Of a stretch of 64,000 bases of DNA, positions 17,661 through 27,449 are shown piece after piece. The notes below the pieces were generated by a model, which made no database searches, was not told the DNA's origin, and worked only from the letters and a program-made list of their open reading frames with translations. Each line of letters starts with the position of its first letter. Within the stretch, counting starts at the first letter, position 1. Where the stretch lies: assembly GCF_001439915.1 (NCBI RefSeq), contig NZ_LMBW01000002.1, positions 454,933 to 518,932 on the forward strand, in the 5' to 3' direction. A program made the position numbers and the translations under genes. Source of the DNA: Fredinandcohnia humi (GTDB lineage Bacteria; Bacillota; Bacilli; Bacillales; Bacillaceae_L).

Positions 17661-18892
17661 TAGTGTAATGGTATTGGATTTGGTGCAAGTGGGACCGGTG
17701 TCGGTTCACCAAATCGTACATTCCCTATTTGATTAATATTTCCGTAAAATGTAACTGATTTAAAATTAAACTCTTTTGCTGTAAGCATAATTGCATCTAG
17801 CATAAGGATGTAATTGTCCGTATTCTCCAAAACTGCTTCCTCACTAAAATGAATTTCCAAATTAGAGCCGTCAGCTTTAATTTTTTTAATTCCAGATATG
17901 ATAGGTGCGTGAAGCATATAATCGCCTTGGATGGCATCTTCTTCCATAGCTTCAAGCGCTTGTTCAACTGTATTGAAATCCTCGTAAGATAGGGCTAAAA
18001 GCTTGCGTCCTGATTCCTCATTCATAAAATATAAAAAGGCTTTTTTTGTATCTTTTTCAACATTAATTTGTTTTTCAGTAATTCCAGACTGCCCTATAAT
18101 AATGCCTTGTTGATTGTTTTGAAATAGTTCAACATGCTGATAATCTTCTGATAAATATCGGAATGAATTGATCGTATGTGTAAACTCATCAGATTGACCA
18201 GTTGCAAAGGATTCTGTTTGAATGTTGTTATTTACATCCACCCTTACGGCTTTGGCACGGTCTTTCGTCTCAATTTCCGAAAAATCCGAAAAATAGGACT
18301 CCGGTATCTCATCAATGCCCCATCCCATGTTTTGACGAATAACATCATTTACTTGTGGAATATATTGTTGCCATTGTTCTACAACATTCTCACCATTTGA
18401 TTCAACAACAATTGAAATAACGGAAGGAAACATAACCCCTCCCAAATAGACACCGTATGTTAAAAGAACTTCATTTTTCCCCACACTATTGACAGCGTAA
18501 GTATGACTTGGTTGCTCCTCAAATGGAACAATTCCTGACTCTTCAACTTGTTTGGGCTCTTCAGCTTTTTGTAAAGTGTTGAATGATTCATCTGTTGAAG
18601 CTGCTTCCTTATTCTCCTTATCCATTGCAATTCTCGTATCTTCTCGTGACATTTCGGCCGAGTCGAAGCTTGAACTGTTCATATTATTTATGAAAGAAGG
18701 AGCCAAGATGAATAAAAGAAGCGCTGCTGCCATAGATGCAATGGCAGGAACAATCCAAACCTTTTTCTTTCGCTTATTCATTTTAAGGGTTATATTTTGA
18801 TAAATCTCTTGTGGTCTACGGTTATCTTTAATTCCTGGCATTTGCGATAGCATCTGCTCTAGTTGTTCATCGTTCCACTCTGATTTTTTCAT
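17660..18892 (-). CDS. rsiX: Anti-sigma factor RsiX
   Basis: This 410-residue membrane protein has a cytoplasmic N-terminal sigma-binding part (about residues 1-43), one membrane segment (about 44-66) and a large extracytoplasmic part that ends in a GerMN-like domain (about 285-395). RsiX sequesters SigX. The gene starts inside the end of sigX (26-base overlap), which couples their translation. It is longer than B. subtilis RsiX (about 368). The extreme tail is Pro-rich (PTPVPLAPNPIP). The assignment rests on domain order and on the adjacent sigX. Confidence 0.9.
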   Translation of the reverse strand: MKKSEWNDEQLEQMLSQMPGIKDNRRPQEIYQNITLKMNKRKKKVWIVPAIASMAAALLLFILAPSFINNMNSSSFDSAEMSREDTRIAMDKENKEAASTDESFNTLQKAEEPKQVEESGIVPFEEQPSHTYAVNSVGKNEVLLTYGVYLGGVMFPSVISIVVESNGENVVEQWQQYIPQVNDVIRQNMGWGIDEIPESYFSDFSEIETKDRAKAVRVDVNNNIQTESFATGQSDEFTHTINSFRYLSEDYQHVELFQNNQQGIIIGQSGITEKQINVEKDTKKAFLYFMNEESGRKLLALSYEDFNTVEQALEAMEEDAIQGDYMLHAPIISGIKKIKADGSNLEIHFSEEAVLENTDNYILMLDAIMLTAKEFNFKSVTFYGNINQIGNVRFGEPTPVPLAPNPIPLH

Positions 18893-19418
18893 CTTCTAAA
18901 CCCTCCTTTACACCAGGTTCATCCATATATGTCTTTAAGACCTTAAGAGCTCTATGCTGAGTTGTTTTTACCTTACTTTCTGTCCAACCTAGGCTATGTG
19001 CGGCCTCAGCAATCGAAAGTGATTGGATATATCGTAATATGAGTACCATGCGTTGATCGGACGTACAACGATCCAAGCAACGGTACATCATCTGGACTTG
19101 CTCATTTTGTAATGCTATTTCTTCGGGAAGTGGCGCAAAATCTTTTACCTCTTGGCGGTTCCAATCAAAGGAATCCATGATTCGTTGTTTCCAACCTTTT
19201 TGTTTTCGAAATGAATCAATAGCCACATGTCTTGCAATTGAAAATAGCCATGTTTTTTCACTGCTCTTTCCTTCAAAACTATCATATGATTTTAAAACTC
19301 TTATATAAACTTCCTGAACGAGATCTTCAGCTAGTTCACGATTTTTCACCATATAAAATAAAAAGGAAAAGACATCGTGATGATACTTTTCATATAGTTC
19401 CTCAAATAAGGAATCCAT
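18867..19418 (-). CDS. sigX: ECF sigma factor SigX
   Basis: This 183-residue ECF sigma factor has region 2 (YHHDVFSFLFYMVKNRELAEDLVQEVYIRV, taken in pieces, with the conserved AEDLVQEV) and region 4 (SIAEAAHSLGWTESKVKTTQHRAL). SigX controls cell-envelope charge genes in B. subtilis. The start is ATG 19418 (MDSLFEELYEKYH), with GGGAGG 10 bases upstream; the longer frame to 19496 contains the promoter itself and cannot be translated from it. The res-sigX-rsiX order is kept, but a cobalamin operon separates resE from sigX. Confidence 0.95.
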   Translation of the reverse strand: MDSLFEELYEKYHHDVFSFLFYMVKNRELAEDLVQEVYIRVLKSYDSFEGKSSEKTWLFSIARHVAIDSFRKQKGWKQRIMDSFDWNRQEVKDFAPLPEEIALQNEQVQMMYRCLDRCTSDQRMVLILRYIQSLSIAEAAHSLGWTESKVKTTQHRALKVLKTYMDEPGVKEGLEDEKIRVER

Positions 19419-19446
19419 TTTGCAAATCCTCCCGTTCATCTCATTA

Positions 19447-19473
19447 GTCGTATGTTTCGTAAAAAAAGTTACA
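19447..19473 (-). promoter_or_regulatory. SigX autoregulatory promoter
   Basis: On the minus strand TGTAAC (19468-19473) and CGAC (19447-19450) are separated by exactly 17 bases, a full match to the SigX promoter TGTAAC-N17-CGAC. It lies about 30 bases before the sigX ATG, so sigX-rsiX should be autoregulated. Confidence 0.88.
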
Positions 19474-19496
19474 CTCCCAATATAGTATGTTTTCAT

Positions 19497-19532
19497 AAAA
19501 AAAGGAAGAATATTTTGGTAATATTCTTCCTT
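19497..19532 (-). terminator. Terminator of the cobalamin uptake operon
   Basis: A stem of 13-bp arms (AAGGAAGAATATT, AATATTCTTCCTT) sits at the end of the S-component gene and is followed on the minus strand by seven T. It insulates sigX from read-through. Confidence 0.9.
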
Positions 19533-20034
19533 ACTTTGCGATTGTTAAATTTTTTAAGAATAGTAGTCTTAAAATTGGATATAGAATGAGAAAAAACGCT
19601 CCATTTCCGATTGCATGGCTCATATCAAATGGTAGTCCAGCTATATAATAAGCGAGGAACTTCCCTGAAAACAAATAAAGTGGAACAGAGATCACGAAGC
19701 CATAGAGAAAACCGCAAAAAACAGCATAGATGGCTAATACCAGAACCGGGATTCGCTCGCGATACTTACGCAATACACCGCTAAGTAAACCAATTAGCCC
19801 CCATGCTATGATTTGCCCAATCGTCCATAAGCCCATACCCATAACCAGATTGGACAATATCGCACTAAAAGCGGCAACAACTACACCGTAGATTGGCCCT
19901 AAAAATAAGCTTGTTATGATGATAATCGCAGTTGTAGGCTGAACATTGGGAATGAAAGTAAATACAACTCGGCCTACTACCGATAAAGCGATTAGCATTG
20001 ATAAAAGCGTTAGTTTTTTAACAGATAAATTCAT
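19531..20034 (-). CDS. ECF transporter S component, probable cobalamin specificity subunit
   Basis: This 167-residue protein has about five to six membrane helices and the small-S-component look (FIPNVQPTTAIIII, then GMGLWTIGQIIAWGLIGLL). S components bind a vitamin and plug into the shared EcfAA'T module, which is not encoded here. The start ATG overlaps the stop of the upstream lipoprotein gene (TAATG), so both are coupled; a GTG at 20043 is a possible alternative. Cobalamin specificity is inferred from the cobalamin riboswitch and the DUF4430-like partner. It resembles the CbrT type. Confidence 0.82.
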   Translation of the reverse strand: MNLSVKKLTLLSMLIALSVVGRVVFTFIPNVQPTTAIIIITSLFLGPIYGVVVAAFSAILSNLVMGMGLWTIGQIIAWGLIGLLSGVLRKYRERIPVLVLAIYAVFCGFLYGFVISVPLYLFSGKFLAYYIAGLPFDMSHAIGNGAFFLILYPILRLLFLKNLTIAK

Positions 20035-20453
20035 TATTCCCACTTCTGGAGGTCAAATTCAACCTTGTCACCAGGCTCTAATTTATAATCAGCCGCCCCT
20101 ACCATTAAGTCTTCACCATTTACAGCAATATGCCAAAATGTTTTATCTGTGTCATTACCTTCAACTCCGTCAATGCCAGAAATAAAACCATCTTTCTCTA
20201 CAATTTCAAAATTCTCCTGCATGACTTCCAGTAAAAAAACTTCTTTTCCTGCCTCAATTTCAATTTCTTTTTCTTCGATGATTTCTTCTCCATTATTTTT
20301 GGATGTCACAACTGTTACGATTTCCGCTTTTTCCTCTTGTTTAGCAGTGTCGGATGCTTTGCTATTAGAAGTATCGTTTGTAGATTGGTCATTGCCATTG
20401 CTACAACCAAATAATAATCCTAATGATAGTAATACAAATAATAATTTTTTCAT
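20034..20453 (-). CDS. Lipoprotein with DUF4430 (transcobalamin-like) domain
   Basis: A lipoprotein signal ends in LLFGC (lipid cysteine at residue 17), followed by a Ser/Asn/Asp-rich linker and a compact domain (about residues 45-139) of the DUF4430 type, related to the C-terminal cobalamin-binding domain of transcobalamin and intrinsic factor. The tail contains KTFWHIAVNGEDL and LEPGDKVEFDL. It should be anchored outside the membrane and pass corrinoid to the S component encoded directly after it. Direct cobalamin binding is inferred from the riboswitch and family, not shown. Confidence 0.82.
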   Translation of the reverse strand: MKKLLFVLLSLGLLFGCSNGNDQSTNDTSNSKASDTAKQEEKAEIVTVVTSKNNGEEIIEEKEIEIEAGKEVFLLEVMQENFEIVEKDGFISGIDGVEGNDTDKTFWHIAVNGEDLMVGAADYKLEPGDKVEFDLQKWE

Positions 20454-20519
20454 GTTTCTTGCTCCCCTTTGTGTTTAATAGTATGTGTATGTAAATGTGC
20501 TTACGCACCAAATACCAAA

Positions 20520-20552
20520 ATAAAAAGCCCACCGTCTAGGGTGGGCTTTGAT
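20520..20552 (-). terminator. Expression-platform terminator of the cobalamin riboswitch
   Basis: AAAGCCCACC (20524-20533) and GGTGGGCTTT (20540-20549) form a perfect 10-bp stem followed by TTTTTATTTT on the minus strand. It lies between the aptamer and the lipoprotein gene, so cobalamin binding likely promotes its formation. Confidence 0.88.
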
Positions 20553-20624
20553 GATAATTTGGAATACAAACAAAAAAGCATGAAGCTTTAGTGTTAATTC
20601 CCACACCCCGAAGAATTAAAAAAT

Positions 20625-20820
20625 GAATGAATTAGGCAGGTCTACTGACTTAAGCTTCATTCTACTTTGAGTCCTTCCCATATGATGAACAGCATTTGCC
20701 ATCCATTCATACAGTGGTTTATCTCATTTCGTCCACTTTTACAGTTGCGGGGGCAGTCCTGGATTTACACCAGATTCCCTATTAAGTCTGAAGAGAAAAC
20801 AATTATTCTCCGACACCTTA
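20625..20820 (-). ncRNA. Cobalamin (AdoCbl) riboswitch
   Basis: The minus strand contains the conserved aptamer segments: GGGAATCTGGTGTAAATCC, then CTGCCCCCGCAACTGTAAA, and the 3' segment AAGTCAGTAGACCTGCC. These match the B12-element core in order and spacing. The hairpin at 20520-20552 is its probable off switch. The rest of the gap before resE shows nothing else that I can support. Confidence 0.95.
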
Positions 20821-20931
20821 AATTCTAATTTGTTATTAAATTTTTTACATTCCTAATATTACTAGAAGAATTTTTCTTTTACAAGTTAAATGTTTCTTAT
20901 GAAACAAGAATCTTCGCCACAATCTTTCAAA

Positions 20932-22716
20932 TTACTCACTTTTTCGAGGGATTATGAATGTAAATGTCGTTCCTTCGCCAAGTTTACTGTGGACAGAAAT
21001 ATTTCCATTGTGGGCACCAATAATGTTTTTTACAATTGCAAGTCCTAACCCAGTACCAGATTTCCCTCTCGTTCTAGCCTTGTCCGCCTTATAAAAGCGT
21101 TCAAATACGAATGATAAATCTTCTTCAGGAATTCCAGATCCTGTATCCCTAATATCTACTTTAATTGATGTTTCTTGCCCTGTTACATGAACCTCAACCA
21201 ACCCATTTTCATCGGTATGTCTTATGGCATTATCAATTAAATTTGTAAATACCTGCTCAATCCGGTCAGGGTCGATGTGAATTTCACCTATACCTTCTTC
21301 TTTTGTTGCAGTTAAAGTAATCAAATTATCCTTGGCTAACCCTTGGAATTTTCGAATCACACGATTGATAAATGAATCAAAATCTACATTTTCTTTATTT
21401 AAGGTAATATGACCCGATTGCATTCTCGCAATGTCTAATAATTCGTTGACAAGTCGCCCCATACGCAGTGACTCATCGTAGATGACCTTCGTGATTTCTT
21501 TTCGTTCTTCTTCAGAGCTTGCAATATCATCCATAATCGCCTCGCTATATCCCTGAAGCATAGCAATCGGTGTTCTTAACTCATGGGAAACATTTGCAAT
21601 AAAGTCCTCACGAAGCTTATCCAACCGTCTTTCTTCCGTCATATCTCGAAATACAGCAACGGCACCCCTAATATATGTCTGATTATAAAGTGGGCTCATT
21701 AAAATAACCCATGTTCTTCCTTGAAGGCTTATTTCAATAAATTGCTCCTTTTCAAAGGAAACCGCACGCTGAAATAAATCCTTAACCTCTGGCGGTAGCT
21801 CTTCACCAACATCCTGATACATGCCCTGTTGATAATACCAAGCTTGAAGGAAGCGTTCGGCTGGCGGGTTTGTAACTAAGATTGTTCCATCACGATTTAA
21901 CGTGATAACACCATCCGCCATACTGTTTAAAATACTTGCAAGCTGTTCCTTTTCTTGATTAAGAGCATTCATATTATATTTTAATTGCCTTCCCATTTGG
22001 TTAAGTGCCAATCCTAAAGCACCAATTTCGTCATGAGTAAGAATTGGAACCTTTGTATCAAATTTCCCTCTAGCCACTTCTGTAGCAGCTTCCCTCATTT
22101 TACGTAAAGGAGCCGTAATTCGCGTCAATAAGAAAAAGGCAAAAACAGTTGTAAGAACGATCCCAATGCCTGCTGCTAAAATGATAAATTGGGTTGTATG
22201 CTGGGTTGTCTGCCGAACAACATCTAATGACTGATAAAGAAATACTGCACCCTTTTGATCATTTTCAATATGAAGTGGAGCCCCCACAACAAATAGCTCC
22301 TGGCTTTGTTTATTCACATCATCGTTTTCCTGAATGATGATCTTTTTACTTTTGTTTTGATCATTTGTGATAACAAGTTTAAGGTCTGGATCTTCTGTTA
22401 ATAGGCTAACAGGGATATTGGCGAGTGATTTCCGATCGGGTGATACCCAATATGTGCTTTCATCTGCTGCAATAATGACCTTTGTTTCATCATTCACAAG
22501 CTCCCATGCAAGTTTCCGTGCAACATCTTTATCTTCATGCTGCTCCATGATGACAGCAATATTTGCCGCTAGTTGAGTTAAATTTCGTTCTGCTTCTTGG
22601 ATATGATAATTCTCAAAATACTCCATGAATAAAATAGATAACACAAATAATACAAAGGAAAACAGTAAAAGAATGGTGGCCCATAGTTTTCCTACAACAC
22701 TGCGCCAAAATTTCAT
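20932..22716 (-). CDS. resE: Sensor histidine kinase ResE
   Basis: This 594-residue membrane kinase has two membrane segments (about residues 9-29 and 172-194) around an extracytoplasmic sensor, a HAMP domain (about 195-247), a PAS domain (about 255-360), the phospho-acceptor motif [12 protein letters not shown] (His near residue 378) and a HATPase domain with N, G1 and G2 boxes ([34 protein letters not shown]). ResE phosphorylates ResD in response to oxygen limitation or nitric oxide. It overlaps resD by 4 bases. Length and order match B. subtilis. Confidence 0.96.
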   Translation of the reverse strand: MKFWRSVVGKLWATILLLFSFVLFVLSILFMEYFENYHIQEAERNLTQLAANIAVIMEQHEDKDVARKLAWELVNDETKVIIAADESTYWVSPDRKSLANIPVSLLTEDPDLKLVITNDQNKSKKIIIQENDDVNKQSQELFVVGAPLHIENDQKGAVFLYQSLDVVRQTTQHTTQFIILAAGIGIVLTTVFAFFLLTRITAPLRKMREAATEVARGKFDTKVPILTHDEIGALGLALNQMGRQLKYNMNALNQEKEQLASILNSMADGVITLNRDGTILVTNPPAERFLQAWYYQQGMYQDVGEELPPEVKDLFQRAVSFEKEQFIEISLQGRTWVILMSPLYNQTYIRGAVAVFRDMTEERRLDKLREDFIANVSHELRTPIAMLQGYSEAIMDDIASSEEERKEITKVIYDESLRMGRLVNELLDIARMQSGHITLNKENVDFDSFINRVIRKFQGLAKDNLITLTATKEEGIGEIHIDPDRIEQVFTNLIDNAIRHTDENGLVEVHVTGQETSIKVDIRDTGSGIPEEDLSFVFERFYKADKARTRGKSGTGLGLAIVKNIIGAHNGNISVHSKLGEGTTFTFIIPRKSE

Positions 22717-23429
22717 TCCTGGCCGACCTCGAATTTATAACCGACACCCCACACAGTGACAATCATTTTAGCTGCATCCTGAGACACTTTATTTAATTTT
22801 TCGCGCAAGCGTTTTACATGCGTATCAACTGTACGTAAATCCCCAAAGAATTCATAATGCCATACCTCTTTCAACAACTGCTCACGGTCAAATACCTTAT
22901 CCGGTGATTTTGCAAGGAAGCATAGCAGTTCATATTCCTTAGGTGTTAATCCTACTTCTTTACCGTCTGCAGTGACACGGTGTGCATCATTATCAATTGT
23001 TAGATGCGGGAATACAATAACATCCTTAGCCGTTGTTTCAGTTTGCAGGTAGGTTGTCAGTGAGGCTCTTCTTAATAAAGCTTTTACACGCAGAACAACT
23101 TCCCTAGGACTAAATGGCTTCACAATATAGTCATCCGTTCCAACTTCAAAGCCTTGTACACGGTTCACTTCTTCGCCTTTGGCAGTTAACATAATGATCG
23201 GAGTCGATTTCTTTTCACGTAACTCGCGGCATACCTCCATGCCGTCTTTTCCTGGCATCATAAGATCTAATAGAATAAGATCATATTCATTTTTTAATGC
23301 CTTTTCTAAGGCAAGATCCCCATTGTCTGCTTCTTCTACCACATAATTTTCTCTCTCTAAATACATTTTAAGTAAACGACGAATTCTCTCTTCATCATCG
23401 ACAATTAAAATTTTTGCTTCGTTTTCCAT
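22713..23429 (-). CDS. resD: Response regulator ResD
   Basis: This 238-residue OmpR/PhoB-type regulator has a receiver domain (about residues 6-120, phospho-Asp in [10 protein letters not shown], Lys in [11 protein letters not shown]) and a winged-helix DNA-binding domain (about 140-235). ResD activates respiration and anaerobic genes, including resABC and ctaA in B. subtilis. The start is ATG 23429 ([17 protein letters not shown]), with GGAGG upstream; the longer frame is not conserved. A terminator and repeat B1 separate resC from resD, so resDE probably has its own promoter. Confidence 0.96.
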   Translation of the reverse strand: MENEAKILIVDDEERIRRLLKMYLERENYVVEEADNGDLALEKALKNEYDLILLDLMMPGKDGMEVCRELREKKSTPIIMLTAKGEEVNRVQGFEVGTDDYIVKPFSPREVVLRVKALLRRASLTTYLQTETTAKDVIVFPHLTIDNDAHRVTADGKEVGLTPKEYELLCFLAKSPDKVFDREQLLKEVWHYEFFGDLRTVDTHVKRLREKLNKVSQDAAKMIVTVWGVGYKFEVGQE

Positions 23430-23573
23430 TTTCTTATTCCTCCATTTTCTTTCCGAAAGAATATTTCTATACATCTCTATCGTACATAAAAATTTCATAA
23501 TTAGCTATAACATATATCACACTTGTTTTCTAAAGAGGCGGAAAAGTCGATAATTCGACACAATAGGAGATTG

Positions 23574-23602
23574 AAAAAGCCTTCATCATTAGATGAAGGC
23601 TA
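23574..23602 (-). terminator. Hairpin between resC and resD
   Basis: A 10-bp stem (AGCCTTCATC, GATGAAGGCT) with a 4-base loop is followed on the minus strand by TTTTTC. Transcription runs from resC (upstream at 24906) toward resE, but this hairpin lies between resC's stop and resD's start, so it would end resABC transcripts. Confidence 0.8.
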
Positions 23603-23609
23603 CTATTCT

Positions 23610-23730
23610 GTCTAGCTTCAGGCACCATCGGCTCGAGGTCACAAGTCAATCGCTTCTGAAGGCAAAAGACGCCTTCTGTCAGCGCTTGTCTTGTGCTTGT
23701 CGCCGATAGGCTGGTGCCTTACGCTTTTCT
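23610..23730 (-). repeat. B-family palindromic repeat, copy B1
   Basis: This copy, in inverted orientation, occupies the resC-resD gap together with the terminator. It has the outer arms GGCACC/GGTGCC and the inner hairpin GAAGGC/GCCTTC around CTTTT-type loop sequence. Six further copies lie at 30810, 39414, 41183, 49544, 50912 and 54602. Confidence 0.88.
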
Positions 23731-23733
23731 AAT

Positions 23734-24906
23734 TTACGCGTATGAGTGCAATCCAGCAATAACTAGATTTACGAAAATCGTATTGAACATAATGATGAAG
23801 AATCCGATAACTGCCAGCCAGGCTGATTTTTGACCATGCCAGCCTTTTGAAAGTCTTAAGTGTAGAAAGGCTGCATAGAAAAGCCATGTGATAAGCGCCC
23901 ATACTTCTTTTGGATCCCAGCCCCAGAAGCGCGTCCAGGCAATTTGTGCCCAAATCATTGCAAATATTAACGCTCCTAGTGTAAAAATTGGAAATCCGAT
24001 TGCGACTGAACGATACCCAATTTCATCAACCAAATCTAAATTTAATCTTTTAGTTAATGGCTGTAATGCTGCACCAATTCGTCTGCGTAAAATTAAGCGG
24101 ATTAATCCAAACAGAATGGAACCTGTGATAATTGACCAAAGAACTGAGTTCACTTTTCTAGCACTTAATAATGCTGGTAATTCAATACCACTAGAAAACT
24201 TGCCATCTGTTAATAATTCACCTTCATTAGGTACGACTAATGCAGGTAATTTATACACCATTTCGGCATTTATGCCTTCTTTATCAACCCATGAAAAAAC
24301 TGATTCATATTTCATTGCACCAAAGGCAGTTGTAATTGATACAAACCCTACAACAACAACAAGTACATACATTACGAATTCCAGCCAGAAAGTTTGCTTA
24401 CTTTTTACAGTCTGATCGACGGATTTCAAAAGATACAAGATTCCAGCAACAAAACTAATCGAAAGTATGGCTTGACCTAATGCGGCCGTTGTAACATGGA
24501 TGTGCAGCCAGTCACTTTGTAAAGCAGGAATTAGCGGCGAGATTTCTCTCGAAAACATACTTCCATAAGCAATAACTAATAATGCAATTGGTAAAGTAAA
24601 AAGCCCTAATATGCTTGTTTTATAAATAAAATAAATGATGATGAATGCGAGAACTAACATCATTCCAAAGAAAGTGATAAATTCAAATAAATTACTGACT
24701 GGCGCATGTCCCGATGCATACCACCGGGTAAAAAAATAGCCTACCTGTGCAGCAAATCCAATGATGGTGATGGCAATCCCGATATGTGACCAACGGTTAT
24801 ACCCATTAGTGCTTCTCTTATCTCTTATTGCCCCGCCAAAGACAAAGGTTGCCACAAGATAAAGAATAAAAGCAGCATAAAGCAGATTTGAGCTTAATTC
24901 AGCCAT
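23734..24906 (-). CDS. resC: Cytochrome c synthetase subunit ResC (CcsA/CcsB family)
   Basis: This 390-residue polytopic membrane protein carries the haem-handling WWD signature, here [14 protein letters not shown] near residue 322-335, and about eight membrane helices. With ResB it forms the system II cytochrome c synthetase that exports haem and attaches it to apocytochrome c outside the membrane. It starts 2 bases after the resB stop. Conserved histidines flank the motif. It is complete. Confidence 0.95.
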   Translation of the reverse strand: MAELSSNLLYAAFILYLVATFVFGGAIRDKRSTNGYNRWSHIGIAITIIGFAAQVGYFFTRWYASGHAPVSNLFEFITFFGMMLVLAFIIIYFIYKTSILGLFTLPIALLVIAYGSMFSREISPLIPALQSDWLHIHVTTAALGQAILSISFVAGILYLLKSVDQTVKSKQTFWLEFVMYVLVVVVGFVSITTAFGAMKYESVFSWVDKEGINAEMVYKLPALVVPNEGELLTDGKFSSGIELPALLSARKVNSVLWSIITGSILFGLIRLILRRRIGAALQPLTKRLNLDLVDEIGYRSVAIGFPIFTLGALIFAMIWAQIAWTRFWGWDPKEVWALITWLFYAAFLHLRLSKGWHGQKSAWLAVIGFFIIMFNTIFVNLVIAGLHSYA

Positions 24907-24908
24907 TT

Positions 24909-26570
24909 TTATCCCTCCTTATTTTCCTTATTTTTCGCATCAACTTGATCTATAGGTTCCGAGATTCCTGTGTCTGCCAGAACATAACGGATTTCATTTT
25001 TTAAGCCAAACCAGTTTTTATTGGTATGTCCTGCAACAATAACCTCGTTATTTTTCCGCTGAATCCAGATACGACGATGATGCCAGTATGAGCCTTGGAT
25101 AACCCCAATCATAAAGATTGCTCCTCCCACAGCTAGTATCCATAGGGTAAAATCCCTTCTAACTGTTAATCCGGAGACGTTCTTCGTTTCTATTCCAGCA
25201 AAGGCCATCTTGTATTTATTGTCACCCATTGGCTCTATATTTTGTTGAATCGCAACAAAACTTATTTCTCCTTCAGGTTTATCAGGAGCAAACATTTTAA
25301 ATACAAATGCCGGGTTATTTGGAATCTTTGTTTTAGTAGCCGGTTCACCTTTATCATTAAAAAAGAAATCGGGAAAATAACTTGCCAGCTCGACCCGGTA
25401 CCCATTTTCCAAATCATACGTTTCCTGTGGATCCCTTAGATTAATCGTGAGTGTTCCAAAATCCTCATCCGTATCTTTGTCAATCATGTTAAAGGACATC
25501 GTACCAAATTCGTTTAATTTATAATCTACCTGGTAGAATGCATAATAGTCATGTTTTAATGGTTCATTTACTCGAATTTCATGAGATTTAATTTCTTTTA
25601 ATTCTGGTTCAACCCCGGGAATGATTTCATCTGTACGTTCATATAACGTAACATCTGTTTGATAGTTTTTTACAACCATTGCATTTCCAGCAAGTTCAAT
25701 TGCTTCTTCAAAGACTTCTTTTTCTTTGCCTTTCTCGTAAACTTCTACGAGAAATTGTTTACTTTCCAAATAATATTTACCATGTGTTCCTGGAACACTT
25801 GCAGTTTCTCCTTCACGTATCCAGAGTACCTCATCTACATACATTCCTGGTACAAACCGAAGCATTGCACCGATTAGAAATAAAATTAGTCCACAATGGT
25901 TTACATATGGGCCCCATCTCGAGAAACGACCCTTCTCCGCTAAAATATTCCCATTTTCTTCACGGACAGAATAATGTTTCTTTTTTAATTTTGCCTTAAC
26001 CGTTTCAAAGTCCTTATCTATATTTTCAACAGAGTTTTTTCCGTATACACGCTGTCTCTTTAAGAAACTTTCATGACGTGTAACACCTTGTTTTTTTAAT
26101 GCTTTATATAGAGGCACTACTCGGTCGATACTACAAATAATTAAGGAAATACCGAGCATTGCGATAAGAATCATATACCACCAAGAACCATATAGATTGT
26201 GGAATCCTAATTGATAGTATAATCTTCCGGTTATGCCATATTCTTGTTCATAGAAATCAGCCGGATTCATCGCTGGAGGGATATATAATTCCTGCGGATA
26301 AACCGTCCCTAGTGCTGACGCAACCAAAAGCAAAACGATGATCCAAATCCCGACTTTTACAGAAGAAAAGAAGTTCCAAATTTTATCAACAATTGTTTTA
26401 TTGTAGGTTTGAGAGCGTCTAGCACTTCCCTCATACCTCATATCAAGTAATGGCCTTTTCTCTTTATCTCCCTGAGTTGTTTCTTCGTTTTGGACAGGTT
26501 TACCACAAGCCTCACAAAAAATTGTACCGTGTGGATTTACATGCCCACATTCGCATTTTACATTTTCCAT
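24909..26570 (-). CDS. resB: Cytochrome c biogenesis protein ResB
   Basis: This 553-residue protein has an N-terminal zinc-ribbon-like segment ([18 protein letters not shown], residues 5-22), membrane segments near residues 72-92, 130-150, 225-245 and near the C terminus, and a large extracytoplasmic domain between the third and last. It is the ResB (Ccs1) half of the system II synthetase. The zinc ribbon is also found in the B. subtilis protein. It lies 13 bases after resA and 2 bases before resC. Confidence 0.95.
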   Translation of the reverse strand: MENVKCECGHVNPHGTIFCEACGKPVQNEETTQGDKEKRPLLDMRYEGSARRSQTYNKTIVDKIWNFFSSVKVGIWIIVLLLVASALGTVYPQELYIPPAMNPADFYEQEYGITGRLYYQLGFHNLYGSWWYMILIAMLGISLIICSIDRVVPLYKALKKQGVTRHESFLKRQRVYGKNSVENIDKDFETVKAKLKKKHYSVREENGNILAEKGRFSRWGPYVNHCGLILFLIGAMLRFVPGMYVDEVLWIREGETASVPGTHGKYYLESKQFLVEVYEKGKEKEVFEEAIELAGNAMVVKNYQTDVTLYERTDEIIPGVEPELKEIKSHEIRVNEPLKHDYYAFYQVDYKLNEFGTMSFNMIDKDTDEDFGTLTINLRDPQETYDLENGYRVELASYFPDFFFNDKGEPATKTKIPNNPAFVFKMFAPDKPEGEISFVAIQQNIEPMGDNKYKMAFAGIETKNVSGLTVRRDFTLWILAVGGAIFMIGVIQGSYWHHRRIWIQRKNNEVIVAGHTNKNWFGLKNEIRYVLADTGISEPIDQVDAKNKENKEG

Positions 26571-26583
26571 AAAAAATAACTCC

Positions 26584-27114
26584 CTATGGCTTTATTTGCT
26601 CCATATAATCACGTACCATCTTGCTTGTCATCTCACCAGTAATGATCTTAACAACTTTTCCGTTCTTATCAATTAACAAAGTAGTTGGCAATGGGTCAAT
26701 TCCATAGGCATTCAGCAACTGGTCTCTTTTATCAATTACAACAGGAAATGATAATTCATATTTTTCAATAAATTTATTTACACTGAATTTTGGTTCGCCA
26801 ACGTTGATAGCGATAACCTCAACTCCCTGTTCCTTGTAATCTTGATAATATGTATCAATATATGGGAATTCACGTTGACAGGGCTCACACCACGTTCCCC
26901 AAAAGTTTAAGAACACACCTTTTTCTCCCCTATACTCAGACAAATGGTGTTCCTTTCCATCCAAGTCTGTAACGACAAAGTCTGGTGCCATATCCCCAAC
27001 TGCTACTTTTTCCTTACTTGTAAAGAAATTGATATACAATGTATAAACGAGTGCAGCGGCGAGAAGTAACAATATGATGGTCCGCATAACTAATCGTCGC
27101 TTTTTCTTGTCCAT
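26584..27114 (-). CDS. resA: Thiol-disulfide oxidoreductase ResA
   Basis: This 176-residue membrane-anchored thioredoxin-fold protein has one N-terminal membrane segment (about residues 10-28) and the active site WCEPC in WGTWCEPCQREF (cysteines near 75 and 78). ResA reduces the haem-binding cysteines of apocytochrome c before ResBC joins the haem. It is the first gene of resABC. The start has a GGGAG site. Repeat A3 lies just upstream, so the promoter must be between it and the gene or within it. Confidence 0.96.
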   Translation of the reverse strand: MDKKKRRLVMRTIILLLLAAALVYTLYINFFTSKEKVAVGDMAPDFVVTDLDGKEHHLSEYRGEKGVFLNFWGTWCEPCQREFPYIDTYYQDYKEQGVEVIAINVGEPKFSVNKFIEKYELSFPVVIDKRDQLLNAYGIDPLPTTLLIDKNGKVVKIITGEMTSKMVRDYMEQIKP

Positions 27115-27138
27115 TTGAAATCTCCCTTTATAATAGAA

Positions 27139-27331
27139 TCAAATGCGCCTTAGCGTATTTGCGCCCAGATTTTTTCGAGCATGCTCGAAAAGTTTCCTTT
27201 GAAAATCTGTGGCATCCGCCGGAGGCTTTAACTTTATTCAGTCGGAGTTTGAACCACGGCTAAAGTGGATACTCTTTCTGCATTCATTTCCAACTGTAGA
27301 AGTTGAAGACTTCTGCTGAATAAAGTTAATT
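27139..27331. repeat. A-family palindromic repeat, copy A3
   Basis: This copy lies between rluB and resA and carries the AAATGCGCC/GGCGTATTT-like start, the TTTTT-CGAGC-ATGCTCGAAAAG segment without the hairpin module seen in A2, A4 and A5, and the TGGCATCCGCCGGAGG core. Its terminal stem (TTAACTTTATTCAG, 27228-27241, with CTGAATAAAGTTAA, 27316-27329) is interrupted by about 60 extra bases in the loop. The remaining gap to rluB shows no further supported feature. Confidence 0.87.
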
Positions 27332-27449
27332 GCGTACTTTCTTTGCCATTATAGCACTTTATAATATCAGGATATTGCAAACATTTTGAAGGTTATGTGA
27401 CAATTGAGAATCATTATTGATGGACTTGTTTCCCCTCGACGCCCACCAA

